Program-made: the position numbers and the translations under genes
Part shown: piece by piece, positions 49,812 to 58,993 of the stretch
Layout: each line of letters starts with the position of its first letter
How positions within the stretch are numbered: position 1 is the first letter of the stretch
The notes under the pieces: model-generated
The model's database searches: none
Seen by the model: the letters and a program-made list of their open reading frames with translations, nothing else
Told to the model about the DNA's origin: nothing
Assembly: GCA_964391195.1 (NCBI GenBank)
Contig: CAYMLG010000002.1
Location: 127,801-191,800, forward strand
Source: JAAYXE01 sp964391195
GTDB lineage: Bacteria; Chloroflexota; Anaerolineae; Anaerolineales; UBA4823
Direction of reading: 5' to 3'
DNA: 64,000 bases

Positions 49812-50387
49812 ATGGATATACACACCCCACTCTTCGAAGGTAAGCTGGTCCGCCTGGCGCCGGTCGATTACGACCATGACCCTGAGGTGGAATCACGCTG
49901 GACCCACAATCCGCTCTACCTGCGGATGCTGTCCCCTGAGCCCGCCCTTCCACTTTCTCCCGAGCAAATCAAGAAAAAGTATGAGAAACTCGAGAAAAAG
50001 GCTGAAGAAAATCAGAACCTGTTTCACTTCGCCATCCGCACGCTTGAACCAGACGACCGCCTGATCGGTTTCGTTGAGCTGTATTGGATCGAATGGGCCC
50101 AGGGGAATGCCATGATCCGCCTGGGGATTGGCGACCCCCAGGATTGGGGGCAAGGGTTCGGCACAGATACCCTCAACCTCATGCTGCGCTATGCTTTCGG
50201 CGAGCTCAATTTGCGACGGCTCACCGCCTACATCCCCGAATATAACCAGGCTGCGCTGGGCTTGTTCGGCCGCCTCGGGTTCGTCGAAGAGGTCCGCCGC
50301 CGGGAAGCTCTAAACCGGGATGGGCGCCGGTGGGATATGCTGCATTACGGCATTCTGCGAGACGAGTGGAGAGAGTTTGTGGCATGA
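49812..50387 (+). CDS. GNAT-family N-acetyltransferase
   Basis: 191 residues of the RimJ/RimL-like acyl-CoA transferases. LVRLAPVDYDHDPEVESRW opens the fold; QDWGQGFGTDTLNLMLRYAF carries the acetyl-CoA loop (Q/GxGxG/T variant). ATG at 49812, preceded by CTGGAG. The substrate is unknown. It is followed 12 bp later by a second, related GNAT gene, so the pair probably arose by duplication. Confidence 0.87.
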   Translation: MDIHTPLFEGKLVRLAPVDYDHDPEVESRWTHNPLYLRMLSPEPALPLSPEQIKKKYEKLEKKAEENQNLFHFAIRTLEPDDRLIGFVELYWIEWAQGNAMIRLGIGDPQDWGQGFGTDTLNLMLRYAFGELNLRRLTAYIPEYNQAALGLFGRLGFVEEVRRREALNRDGRRWDMLHYGILRDEWREFVA

Positions 50388-50398
50388 AAGGGAGCATC

Positions 50399-51004
50399 AT
50401 GGATAACGATCTGTTTCGCGGCGAACTGGTGCGGCTGACCGCGGAAAATGCGGATACTGCGGCGGCGGAGAACCTGAAGCAGTCCCGCAGCAGTGAATTC
50501 TGGCGGTTGCAGACCAGCGATCCACACCGCCTGTATTCCCGTAAAGCCATCCGGGAGTGGTACGAAAAAAGAATGTTTGAACCGGCCCCGGATGCGATCG
50601 AGTTCATGATCCGCACGCTCGCGGATGACCGGCTGATCGGGCACATTGAGCTGGATGGGATCAGTTGGAACCACGGCGACGCATACGTTGGCATCGGGAT
50701 CGGCCCCGGGGATTGGGGCAAAGGCTACGGCACCGATGCCATGCGAATCCTGCTGCGTTATGCGTTCACCGAGCTGAACCTGCACCGGGTGACTTTGAAT
50801 GTGTTTGAATACAACCCTCGAGCCATCCGTTCGTATGAGAAAGCCGGTTTCAAATACGAAGGGCGGGTGCGGAAGTTCCTGGTCAAAGATGGAAAGGAAT
50901 ACGATATGGTTCACATGGGCATCTTGCGCAGTGAATGGCTGAGGCTGCAAACCTCAGCGCACAACTCCGCGCAGCAGCCGGCCCCCGGCGGGAGGGGCGC
51001 ATGA
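50399..51004 (+). CDS. GNAT-family N-acetyltransferase
   Basis: 201 residues from ATG 50399, with AAAGGGAG 6 nt upstream; an ATG at 50384 overlapping the previous stop is an alternative. GDWGKGYGTDAMRILLRYAF is the acetyl-CoA loop and LHRVTLNVFEYNPRAIRSYE is typical of ribosomal-protein-type acetyltransferases. Its stop overlaps the ATG of the HAD gene by 4 nt. Confidence 0.87.
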   Translation: MDNDLFRGELVRLTAENADTAAAENLKQSRSSEFWRLQTSDPHRLYSRKAIREWYEKRMFEPAPDAIEFMIRTLADDRLIGHIELDGISWNHGDAYVGIGIGPGDWGKGYGTDAMRILLRYAFTELNLHRVTLNVFEYNPRAIRSYEKAGFKYEGRVRKFLVKDGKEYDMVHMGILRSEWLRLQTSAHNSAQQPAPGGRGA

Positions 51005-51612
51005 ACATCCGGGCCGTGATCTGGGATCTGGGCGGGGTGATCGTGCGGACAGAGGATAAGCAGCCCCGCACTGCGCTGGCAGAGCGCTGTGGCCTCACCT
51101 ACGCGGAGATCGATGAGTTGGTGTTCAATTCCGAATCGGGCGTGCTGGCCGCGACCGGCAAAATCAGCGAACGGGCGCACTGGGAGGAGGTCTGCCGGAA
51201 ATTGAATATTCCGGCGGAACAGGTGGAGGAAGTGCAGGAAGCTTTCTGGGGCGGCGACCGGGTGGACGCCAGGCTGGTCGAATATATCCGCTCGCTGCGG
51301 CCCAAGTACCAAACCGCGCTGCTAAGCAACGCCTGGACCAGCCTGCGGGACTACCTCACCGATCACTGGCGGATCATCGACGCCTTCGATCACGTGTTCA
51401 TCTCCGCCGAGCGCGGTCTGGCCAAGCCTGCCCGGGATATCTACCAACTGGTGGTCGATGAGATGGGGATCGCCCCCCAGGAAGGGGTTTTTGTGGATGA
51501 CTTCGCGGTGAATATCGAAGCCGCCCGGGCAGCCGGGCTGCATACCGTCCACTTCCGGAACACGGAGCAAGCAATCGCTGAAGTAGAGCAACTGCTCAAG
51601 AGGAGTTCGTGA
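51001..51612 (+). CDS. HAD-superfamily hydrolase
   Basis: 203 residues. The nucleophile motif VIWDLGGVIV has the second Asp replaced by Gly, seen in epoxide hydrolase-like and YihX-type members. LLSNAW is motif II, LAKPARDIY contains the Lys, and VFVDDFAVNIEAARAAGLHT gives the acidic motif. A phosphatase or phosphotransferase role is expected. It overlaps the acetyltransferase and amidase genes by 4 nt at each end. Confidence 0.85.
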   Translation: MNIRAVIWDLGGVIVRTEDKQPRTALAERCGLTYAEIDELVFNSESGVLAATGKISERAHWEEVCRKLNIPAEQVEEVQEAFWGGDRVDARLVEYIRSLRPKYQTALLSNAWTSLRDYLTDHWRIIDAFDHVFISAERGLAKPARDIYQLVVDEMGIAPQEGVFVDDFAVNIEAARAAGLHTVHFRNTEQAIAEVEQLLKRSS

Positions 51613-52976
51613 ACATGGAGCTAACCCAATTCGGCCTGATCCCAGCCGCCCAGGCGATGCGCCGGGGAGAGTTCTCACCTGTGGAACTGACCCAGGCTTA
51701 CCTCGACCGGATCGAGAAGATGGATCCGGGGTTGAACACCTTTATCACCCTGACCGCTGAGCCGGCAATCGAATCGGCGCGCCGGGCTGAGACTGAACTG
51801 CGCCAGGGCAAGGACTGCGGGCTGCTGCACGGCATCCCCCTGGCGTTAAAAGACCTGTACGAAACTCGCGGGGTGCGCACGACGGCCGGTTCCACCTTCT
51901 TCAGGGATTATGTACCTGAAGAAGATGCGGCCGCCGTGCAGCAGTTGAAAGCCGCCGGAGCGGTCCTGCTCGGGAAGTTGAACATGCACGAGATCGCCCT
52001 TGGCGTGACCAACGTGAATCCCCACTTCGGCCCGTGCCGCAATCCCTGGAACCGCGAGCGCGTGTCCGGTGGATCTTCCGGGGGGTCCGCAGCCGCGCTG
52101 GCCGCCCAATTGTGCCTGGGCTCGTTGGGCAGCGACACCGGCGGGTCGATCCGCATCCCTTCTTCGCTGTGCGGTGTGGTCGGGCTGAAACCGACCTATG
52201 GCCGGGTGAGCCTGCGGGGGGTGATGCCGCTGAGCTGGAATCTGGATCACGCGGGGCCGATGGCGCGGGGGGTGGCGGATGCGGCCGTGCTGCTGCAAGC
52301 CATCGCCAGCTACGATCCGCAGGACCCGGCGAGCGTGAACGCGCCCGTGGAGGATTACCTGGACGGCATCGACGACGGCGTGAAGGGGTGGAAGGTTGCG
52401 GTGGCTGCCGGTGAATTCTTCACCACGGTGGATGACGAAGTCTGGGCCGCGATCGTAAATGCGGGCGAGGTGTTCACCCGGCTTGGAGCGATGGTGGAGT
52501 TCGTGGATTTCCCGGAAGCGCGCCGGGCGGCCCAGGCCAACGGGCTGATGGTGGTCGCCGATGCCGCCGCAGTACACCGGGAACGGCTGGAACAGCAGCC
52601 GGAGGGCTTCGGGGCCGATGTGCTGCAGCGGCTGCGCAGCGGGGCCGACGCCTCCTCTACCGAATATGTGTTGGCCCGGCGGACGCAGGTCGAACTGCGG
52701 CATAAGTTCGAGCAGTTCTTCGGCGAGTACGATCTGCTGCTCACCCCGGCCACCCCCATCCCGGCCCCGCCCATCGAAGGGCCGGATGCGGTTGAGCAAG
52801 CCCGCCGCCTGACCCGTTTCACAGCGCCATTCAACCTGACCGGGCTGCCGGCGATCTCAATCCCCTGTGGGTTCACCCGAGATGGGCTCCCCATTGGGCT
52901 GCAGGTCGTAGCCGGTCCCTGGCAGGAGAAGCGCCTGCTGCGCGGGGCGCGGGCCTTCGAAGCGGCGGTCCAATGA
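51609..52976 (+). CDS. amidase-signature family enzyme
   Basis: 455 residues (GTG 51609; ATG 51615 is an alternative). The amidase signature GGSSGGSAAALAAQLCLGSL and SDTGGSIRIPSSLCGVVGLK hold the Ser-cis-Ser catalytic pair, with Lys in LALKDLYETRG. It resembles GatA, but no gatB or gatC is nearby, so it is more likely a free amidase or hydrolase acting on a small amide. It overlaps the HAD and MFS genes, forming one operon. Confidence 0.88.
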   Translation: MNMELTQFGLIPAAQAMRRGEFSPVELTQAYLDRIEKMDPGLNTFITLTAEPAIESARRAETELRQGKDCGLLHGIPLALKDLYETRGVRTTAGSTFFRDYVPEEDAAAVQQLKAAGAVLLGKLNMHEIALGVTNVNPHFGPCRNPWNRERVSGGSSGGSAAALAAQLCLGSLGSDTGGSIRIPSSLCGVVGLKPTYGRVSLRGVMPLSWNLDHAGPMARGVADAAVLLQAIASYDPQDPASVNAPVEDYLDGIDDGVKGWKVAVAAGEFFTTVDDEVWAAIVNAGEVFTRLGAMVEFVDFPEARRAAQANGLMVVADAAAVHRERLEQQPEGFGADVLQRLRSGADASSTEYVLARRTQVELRHKFEQFFGEYDLLLTPATPIPAPPIEGPDAVEQARRLTRFTAPFNLTGLPAISIPCGFTRDGLPIGLQVVAGPWQEKRLLRGARAFEAAVQ

Positions 52977-54220
52977 AAAAGCTCGACGCCTACCGGGTGT
53001 TCATGATCTACGAGGGGGCCGGCGCGATGCTGTTCGCGCTGGTGTTCACCTTCAACCTGGTTTACCAGACCACCGTCGCCGGGCTGACCCCTCTGCAGCT
53101 CGTGCTGGTTGGGACCTTTCTGGAGGCGTCGGTGTTCCTGTTCGAAGTGCCCACCGGGGTGGTCGCCGATGTGTACAGCCGGCGTTTATCCGTGATCACC
53201 GGCGTATTCATCATCGGGTCCGGCTTCCTGATCGAAGGCTCCTTCCCCGTATTTGCAGCCATCATCGCCGGGGAAGTGCTGTGGGGGATCGGGTACACCT
53301 TCACCAGCGGGGCCACACAGGCCTGGATCACGGACGAGATCGGCGAAGGAGCAGCGGGCAAAGCCTTCCTGCGCGGCAGCCAGGCCGGCCAGGTGGGCGG
53401 GCTGGTCGGGTTGGCGCTGAGCATGGCGCTGGTCAACGTCCGGGTGAACTTACCCATCCAGGTTGGAGGGGCCCTGTTCCTGGTCTTGGGGCTGTTCCTG
53501 GCCCTGTTTATGCCGGAGAACGGCTTTACCCCCACCCCGAAGGAGCAGCGCGAAAGCTGGGGGTCCATGCTGGGGACCTTCCGCGGTGGGCTGAACATGG
53601 TGCGCATCCGCCCGGCTCTGCTCTCCATCCTGGGCGTGGGACTGTTCTACGGCTTGTACAGCGAAGCCTTCGACCGTCTGTGGGTTAAGCTGATCCTGGA
53701 TCACTTCACCCTTCCCGGTCTGGGCTGGTTGGAACCGGTGCAGTGGTTCGCCATCCTCAGGGTTTTGGGGCTGGTGCTGAGCGCAGGGGCGATCGAGATC
53801 GTCCGCCGCCGGGTGAACACGGAGGAACATGGGGCCACCGCCCGGTTCCTGATGGGGATCACGGCGGCCCTGATCGTTGGCCTGGTCATCTTCGCCCTGT
53901 CAGGCAGCTTTTGGATCGCGGTGGCGGCTGAGCTGCTCGTTGGGGTGACCCGCCGTGTGATCGACCCGCTCTACGTGGCCTGGGTAAACCAACGGCTCGA
54001 CTCGCGGGTGCGGGCGACGGTGATCTCCATGAGCTCCCAGGTGGACGCCATTGGGCAGATCGCCGGGGGACCTGCTCTAGGGATGGTCGGAAACCTTTTC
54101 GGCGTGCGGGCCGCGATTGCATCCGCAGCCGTGGTGCTCTCCCCGATCTTACTGCTGTACGCCAGGACGATTAAGGCGAACGGGGTGGAGCTTCCGGAGC
54201 CGGCTCCGGAGTTAGATTGA
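52973..54220 (+). CDS. MFS transporter
   Basis: 415 residues with about 12 membrane helices. VFLFEVPTGVVADVYSRRLS contains the conserved loop between helices 2 and 3 of the major facilitator superfamily. The second half has LRVLGLVLSAGAIEIVRRR. It probably exports or imports the small molecule handled by the acetyltransferases and amidase upstream; the substrate is unknown. An ATGA overlap links it to the amidase gene. Confidence 0.88.
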   Translation: MKKLDAYRVFMIYEGAGAMLFALVFTFNLVYQTTVAGLTPLQLVLVGTFLEASVFLFEVPTGVVADVYSRRLSVITGVFIIGSGFLIEGSFPVFAAIIAGEVLWGIGYTFTSGATQAWITDEIGEGAAGKAFLRGSQAGQVGGLVGLALSMALVNVRVNLPIQVGGALFLVLGLFLALFMPENGFTPTPKEQRESWGSMLGTFRGGLNMVRIRPALLSILGVGLFYGLYSEAFDRLWVKLILDHFTLPGLGWLEPVQWFAILRVLGLVLSAGAIEIVRRRVNTEEHGATARFLMGITAALIVGLVIFALSGSFWIAVAAELLVGVTRRVIDPLYVAWVNQRLDSRVRATVISMSSQVDAIGQIAGGPALGMVGNLFGVRAAIASAAVVLSPILLLYARTIKANGVELPEPAPELD

Positions 54221-54251
54221 TACAGGGGTTCGTACCCCATAGGAGACTAAC

Positions 54252-55262
54252 ATGGTATCGCAAACATCATCTTCAACCCCTACTACAGACTTGGGGGAAT
54301 ACATCTGGCGCCCGCTGCGGCGCGAAGACGGCCAGGCGCTGAACCGCATGCTGCTCGAGATCGAGGCGGTGGATCAGCGAGGCTGGGTGGACACCCTGGA
54401 GGATCGCGAGCGCGATTTCGATGATCCCATGTCGAACTATGAGACCGACTCGATGATAGCGGAGACACCCGAGGGTGAGATCGCCGTCGTGGGTTGGCTT
54501 TTCACACCCGAGGAAGCAGAAGAAGAATATCTGTCCTTCTACTTCTTCGAAATCCATCCCAATCATCGCGACCGTGGCCTGGAAGATAAGATGATGGAAT
54601 GGATGGAGGCCCGAGCCCGCCAGATCCTGGGCGCCTTCCCTGCAGACAAACCGCGCGGCATGCGCGTTGGCGCTGCGGATCATCTGACCTACCGGGCGGA
54701 GCTCTTCACCCGTCACGGTTTCGAGGTCATCCGTCACAGCTACCGCATGCGCCGCGACCTGAGCCAGCCGATCCCCGAGGTTGTCTTACCCGCCGGGATT
54801 CACCTGGAAAACTGGACGCGCGAACGGGACCCGGATACGCTGCGCGCTTTCAACGAAGCCTTCCGCGATCACTGGGCCTTCATCCCGGCCTCCGAGAAGA
54901 TCTGGGACTTGTGGGTCACCGGTCATCCCACCTTCCGCCCCGATCTGTCCTTCCTGGCCGTGGCTGCAGATGAAGACAACCCGATAGCTGGTTTCTCGGT
55001 CAACAGGGTGAACGTGGCCTCGAACCAGGCGGAAGGCATCGAGGAAGGATGGATCCAGGATCTGGCAGTCCGGCGGCCTTATCGCAAGCAAGGATTGGCG
55101 ACTGCCCTGTTGTGCGCCTCCATGTGGGCTTTCAAAGAAGCCGGCCTGGATTTCGCCGGGTTGGGCGTGGATGCGCAAAATCTGACCGGCGCGCTGCGCC
55201 TGTACCAGCGCCTGGGGTTTGAGGTCATCCGCAGCTATACATCGTATAATAAACTGGTATAA
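54252..55262 (+). CDS. tandem two-domain GNAT acetyltransferase
   Basis: 336 residues. There are two GNAT domains: residues ~18-175 (YFFEIHPNHRDRGLEDKMME, a degenerate acyl-CoA loop) and ~180-336 (QDLAVRRPYRKQGLATALLC, an intact loop). The layout resembles mycothiol synthase and related two-domain enzymes, in which only the C-terminal half binds acetyl-CoA productively. No mycothiol genes are adjacent, so that function is not claimed. GGAGACTAAC precedes the ATG. Confidence 0.85.
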   Translation: MVSQTSSSTPTTDLGEYIWRPLRREDGQALNRMLLEIEAVDQRGWVDTLEDRERDFDDPMSNYETDSMIAETPEGEIAVVGWLFTPEEAEEEYLSFYFFEIHPNHRDRGLEDKMMEWMEARARQILGAFPADKPRGMRVGAADHLTYRAELFTRHGFEVIRHSYRMRRDLSQPIPEVVLPAGIHLENWTRERDPDTLRAFNEAFRDHWAFIPASEKIWDLWVTGHPTFRPDLSFLAVAADEDNPIAGFSVNRVNVASNQAEGIEEGWIQDLAVRRPYRKQGLATALLCASMWAFKEAGLDFAGLGVDAQNLTGALRLYQRLGFEVIRSYTSYNKLV

Positions 55263-55280
55263 ACCACGGCATACCGGAAT

Positions 55281-55326
55281 GTCCCTGGCTGCCTCCAGAA
55301 CCTTGCGAAGGGAGGCAGCCAGGGAC
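55281..55326. terminator. 16-bp perfect hairpin
   Basis: GTCCCTGGCTGCCTCC and its complement enclose a 14-nt loop, between the GNAT gene and the phosphoesterase gene, without a U-run. Confidence 0.5.
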
Positions 55327-55342
55327 GCACTAGAAGCAATTT

Positions 55343-55882
55343 ATGATCCTCGGCATCCTTTCCGACACCCATGTACCCGACCGCAGACGAAAACTCAGCC
55401 CCCAGGTGATCGATCTCTTCCAGCTGGCGAAGGTCGAAGCCATCCTGCACGCCGGCGATATATCCACCCCCCGCGTGCTCGCCGAGCTGGCTCAAATCGC
55501 CCCTGTCTATGCGGTGCGCGGCAACCGGGACTGGGTTCGCCTCGGCCACCTGCCGCTGACTCGCTGCCTGACCTTCAATGGGGTCCACATCGCTCTGGCG
55601 CACGGGCATGGAGGCTGGCGGAGTTATCTGGCCGATCGGGCGGCGTATATGGTCCAGGGATACCGCCTGGAACGTTTTACCCGCAGGCTGTTGAAAGCTT
55701 TCCCCCGGGCAGAAGTGATTGTGTTTGGACACACCCACCGCCCGCTGAACCGGTGGGTGAATGGGCAGCTCTTGTTCAACCCGGGATCGGCCCACATCCC
55801 CTCCGATGATGGGCTGCCGGCCAGCGTCGGGCTGCTGCACCTGGAAAACGGGCGGGTGTGGGGGGAGATCCTCCACCCATAG
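55343..55882 (+). CDS. YfcE/MJ0936-type metallophosphoesterase
   Basis: 179 residues. The metal ligands are in order: ILSDTHV (Asp, His), LHAGDI (Asp), RGNRD (Asn, with Asp), ALAHGH and VFGHTHRPL. The family hydrolyses phosphodiesters. Length is normal. The gene ends 38 bp before a bidirectional terminator and converges with ilvE. Confidence 0.9.
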   Translation: MILGILSDTHVPDRRRKLSPQVIDLFQLAKVEAILHAGDISTPRVLAELAQIAPVYAVRGNRDWVRLGHLPLTRCLTFNGVHIALAHGHGGWRSYLADRAAYMVQGYRLERFTRRLLKAFPRAEVIVFGHTHRPLNRWVNGQLLFNPGSAHIPSDDGLPASVGLLHLENGRVWGEILHP

Positions 55883-55920
55883 GCAAGGAAAAAGCTGTGA
55901 GGAGACCCGCTCCTATAAAT

Positions 55921-55951
55921 AAAAAAGCCAGACCGCAGAGATCTGGCTTTG
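55921..55951. terminator. bidirectional terminator between phosphoesterase and ilvE
   Basis: Nine-bp stem AAAGCCAGA/TCTGGCTTT with an A6 run on the left (a U-run for ilvE) and TTTG on the right. Confidence 0.8.
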
Positions 55952-55975
55952 TGTAGCTGCTCGAGCTAAAGGGGG

Positions 55976-56920
55976 TTATTCCACCGGCTCGGCCACATTT
56001 GCGTACACCGGCACGACCCAATCCCGGTATTTGTCCAGGTACCCGCGGACGACCTGGTTGAATAATTCCCTCAGCCGGGTAGTGATTGGCCCCATCTTCC
56101 CATCGCCAACCGGCCGGTAATCGACCCGGGTGACCGCGGTGATCTGCGCGGCTGTGCCGGTCATGAAGAACTCATCGCACAGATACACTTCGGTGCGGTC
56201 AATGTTGCGCTCACACACTGTCAGGCCGAGCTCCCGATGAACGAGCTCGATAACCGATCGGCGGGTAATGCCCTCGAGGATATTATCCGTCACCGGTGGA
56301 GTGATCACTTCCCCATCCCGCACCATAAAGATGTTCATGGCGCTGCCTTCAGACACGTGCCCGTCCTGGTTGAGCACGAGCGCTTCGTCAAAACCGGCCC
56401 GCAAAGCGTCCGTTTTGATAAAGGCTGAATTCGCATAAGCGCCGCTGATCTTCCCCCGGGCGGGGATAGCGTTATCATCCACCCGCCGCCAGGAGGAGAA
56501 AGTAACATGGGCTCCGGTATCGTTTGCCACATAACGATCAAACGGAACGCAGACGATCGTAAGCTCATCGGTGAGATCGTGAAGCTTTACCCCGATGGCT
56601 TCATCGGCCTTGTAGGCCAGGGGGCGGATATAAACATCGCGGCGGTGCCCCTCTTTCCTTAGCAATTCAATCGTGATCCGGTTCAAACTTTCCGGTGTAT
56701 GATCGAACTTCATCGCCAGCAATCTGGCAGAGTTTAAAAACCGCCGGTAGTGGTCCAGCGGGCGGAAGATATAGAGCTGCTCATCGTCGGAATTCCAGTA
56801 ACCCCGTATCCCGCCAAAGGCTGCGGTGCCGTAGTTCAGCGCGTGGGTGAGGACTCCAACTTTAGCTTCCGAATAGGGTACGATCTTTCCTTGAAAATAT
56901 GCGTACTGAGGGAGTGGCAT
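55976..56920 (-). CDS. ilvE: branched-chain amino-acid aminotransferase
   Basis: 314 residues, class IV PLP aminotransferase. It makes Leu, Ile and Val from their 2-oxo acids. The N-terminus YAYFQGKIVPYSEAKVGVL and HALNYGTAAFGGIRGYW are typical. YIRPLAYKADEAIG and GKISGAYANSAFIK (Lys binds PLP) are conserved, as is LNQDGHVSEGSAMNIFMVRD. GCAGGAGAAAAG precedes the ATG. A TATAAT box (57025-57020) lies about 100 nt upstream, with no clear -35. Confidence 0.95.
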   Translation of the reverse strand: MPLPQYAYFQGKIVPYSEAKVGVLTHALNYGTAAFGGIRGYWNSDDEQLYIFRPLDHYRRFLNSARLLAMKFDHTPESLNRITIELLRKEGHRRDVYIRPLAYKADEAIGVKLHDLTDELTIVCVPFDRYVANDTGAHVTFSSWRRVDDNAIPARGKISGAYANSAFIKTDALRAGFDEALVLNQDGHVSEGSAMNIFMVRDGEVITPPVTDNILEGITRRSVIELVHRELGLTVCERNIDRTEVYLCDEFFMTGTAAQITAVTRVDYRPVGDGKMGPITTRLRELFNQVVRGYLDKYRDWVVPVYANVAEPVE

Positions 56921-57285
56921 GTCTTTTCTCCTGCTGCGTCTGAAAGTACTTCCAAAGACAAACGGGCCGGAAAAAGGGTAAATAGGACCAGAGAACTATC
57001 GTATCCACCCTCTGCTTCGATTATATCATTTAGGACCCAAAACAGGTTTATCGAGCATCGATAGAGGCAGCGCATCGCCCGTCTCAGGCCCTGGGTTAGG
57101 GTTTTCTTTTTTCCAGAGATGGGAGTAAAATCTTTAGGCGAACAGCCATGGTTCGTTCGCCAGCCTTGATTTCCACCCGGCGCAATTTTTTCGAGTGTAC
57201 TCCCGAGCGCATTCCAGGTTTCATCGCGCAAATCGGGCCGCCGGGTGATGGATGAGATGGTTATCCAGATAGGAGCGCATCTTCT
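56921..57285. other. divergent intergenic region between ilvE and 57286 gene
   Basis: 365 bp with a minus-strand TATAAT box at 57025-57020 for ilvE and a CCCTGGGTTAGGGTTTTC run at 57091-57108 of uncertain meaning. TAGGAG lies before the plus-strand gene. No gene or leader ORF could be supported. Confidence 0.4.
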
Positions 57286-58185
57286 ATGAAACGTGCGGTG
57301 AGCATCAGCATCGGTTCATCCAAGCGCAATAAATCGGTGCAGGTTACCCTGCTGGGTGAGACGGTGTGTATCGAACGAATTGGAACGGACGGCGATATGG
57401 AAAAAGCCGCCCAACTCTACCGGGAACTGGATGGAAAGGTAGACGCCTTTGGCGTGGGCGGCGCGGACCTGGGGGTAAAGGTCGCCGACAAGTGGTACCC
57501 GCTGTACTCGGTGCAGTCGATGGTGCGGTACATCAAGCAGACGCCGGTGGTCGACGGCGAGGGGCTGAAAAACACGCTGGAATATCGCCTGGCGCCGTTC
57601 ATCGAAGCCCGCCTGGGACACGAGCTGCGCGAGAAGACGGTTTTCGTCACCCTGGGGGTCGACCGCTGGGGGATGTCGAAATCTTTCCTGGATGCGGGCT
57701 ACCATTGCACCTTCGGCGATCTCATGTTCGGGCTCGGTGTGCCCTTTGCCGTCCATTCCGAGCGTGCGCTCAAGATGCTGGCGGCCCTGCTGATGCCGGT
57801 TGCCGGACGACTGCCTTTCAAGTGGGTTTACCCAACCGGGAAGGAACAAGACCGGCGCATCCCGAAATGGGAAAAGTACTACCGCCGGGCAGAAGTGATC
57901 GCCGGAGATTGCCATTATGTGAAACGCCACATGCCAGATCACTTGGAGGGTAAGATCATCGCCACCAACACCACCACCCCGGCCGATGTTGAATTGTTCC
58001 GCCAGGTGGGGGTAAAATACCTAATCACCTCCACCCCCGTGCTGGAGGGGCGCTCTTTCGGAACGAACATGATGGAGGCCGCCCTGGTGGCCATCGCAGG
58101 CAAAGGCCGTAAGCTGACGTATAATGAACTTAACGAGCTATTAGATCTTCTTAAATTTGAACCTCAATTACAGGAGTTGAACTGA
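57286..58185 (+). CDS. conserved protein of the so-called quinate 5-dehydrogenase family
   Basis: 299 residues. RAVSISIGSSKRNKSVQVTL, ERIGTDGDMEKAAQLYREL and VDAFGVGGADLGVKVADKWY match a conserved family that databases often label quinate 5-dehydrogenase; I know of no direct proof of that activity. NTLEYRLAPFIEARL and ATNTTTPADVELFRQVGVKY are further blocks. No membrane segment is seen. It is 1 nt from the nucleotidyltransferase gene, and with PAP2 makes a three-gene unit. Confidence 0.65.
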   Translation: MKRAVSISIGSSKRNKSVQVTLLGETVCIERIGTDGDMEKAAQLYRELDGKVDAFGVGGADLGVKVADKWYPLYSVQSMVRYIKQTPVVDGEGLKNTLEYRLAPFIEARLGHELREKTVFVTLGVDRWGMSKSFLDAGYHCTFGDLMFGLGVPFAVHSERALKMLAALLMPVAGRLPFKWVYPTGKEQDRRIPKWEKYYRRAEVIAGDCHYVKRHMPDHLEGKIIATNTTTPADVELFRQVGVKYLITSTPVLEGRSFGTNMMEAALVAIAGKGRKLTYNELNELLDLLKFEPQLQELN

Positions 58186-58186
58186 C

Positions 58187-58975
58187 GTGGATGCAGTGCT
58201 TACCGCCGGTGGTATCCCCCAACCAGGGGAACCATTGTACGAATACACGCTAGGAAAACCCAAGGCGCTGCTCGATGTGGCCGGTAAACCTATGGTTCAG
58301 TGGGTGCTGGATGCCCTGACCGGATCCAACAAAGTCGAGCGGATCGTCGTCGTAGGCCTGACGGAAGATAGTGGGATTGTTTCCCCCAAGATTGCAGCTT
58401 ATGTCCCCGGGCAAGGCGGGCTGGTGCAAAACGTGCTGGCCGGGATGAAAAAGGTGCTGGAGACCAATCCTGCCGCTCATCACGTGCTGTACGTCTCCTC
58501 CGATATCCCCGCCATCACCCCGGATATGGTGGACTGGGTGATCGATACCGCCTCGCAGAGCGACGAGGATGCCTACTACAATCTGATCACCCGAGAAGTG
58601 ATGGAGGCCCGTTTCCCCAACTCCAGGCGCTCATTCACCAAGCTCAAAGATGTGGAGGTGTGCGGGGGAGATATGAACGTGCTGCGGGCGCTTACCGTCA
58701 CCGGAAATGACGAGCTGTGGGACCGGATTGTCGCCGCCAGAAAGAACGTGTTCAAGCAGGCTTCCCTCATTGGTTTCGACACCCTCATCCTGCTGGCCTT
58801 GCGGCTGATCACGCTGGAGCAGGGTGTGGAGCGAGCCACCAGGCGGCTGAAGATCACCGGGCGGGCTGTGCTGTGCCCATACGCCGAAGTGGGGATGGAT
58901 GTGGACAAGCCACACCAGTTGGAGATGGTTCGAGCCTACCTGCAGCGCAAGTCAATGGCTGCAGCCGGAGCCTGA
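58187..58975 (+). CDS. MobA-like/sugar nucleotidyltransferase
   Basis: 262 residues, NTP-transferase fold. DAVLTAGG with GKPKALLDVAGKPMVQWVL is the nucleotide-binding N-terminus (a G-x-x-K-A variant); YVSSDIPAITPDMVDWV gives the metal-binding Asp. It transfers a nucleotidyl group to a sugar or cofactor phosphate. The GTG start follows AGGAG. It lies between the quinate-type gene and PAP2. Confidence 0.8.
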   Translation: MDAVLTAGGIPQPGEPLYEYTLGKPKALLDVAGKPMVQWVLDALTGSNKVERIVVVGLTEDSGIVSPKIAAYVPGQGGLVQNVLAGMKKVLETNPAAHHVLYVSSDIPAITPDMVDWVIDTASQSDEDAYYNLITREVMEARFPNSRRSFTKLKDVEVCGGDMNVLRALTVTGNDELWDRIVAARKNVFKQASLIGFDTLILLALRLITLEQGVERATRRLKITGRAVLCPYAEVGMDVDKPHQLEMVRAYLQRKSMAAAGA

Positions 58976-58993
58976 CAGAGAAAAGGCCAGTCC

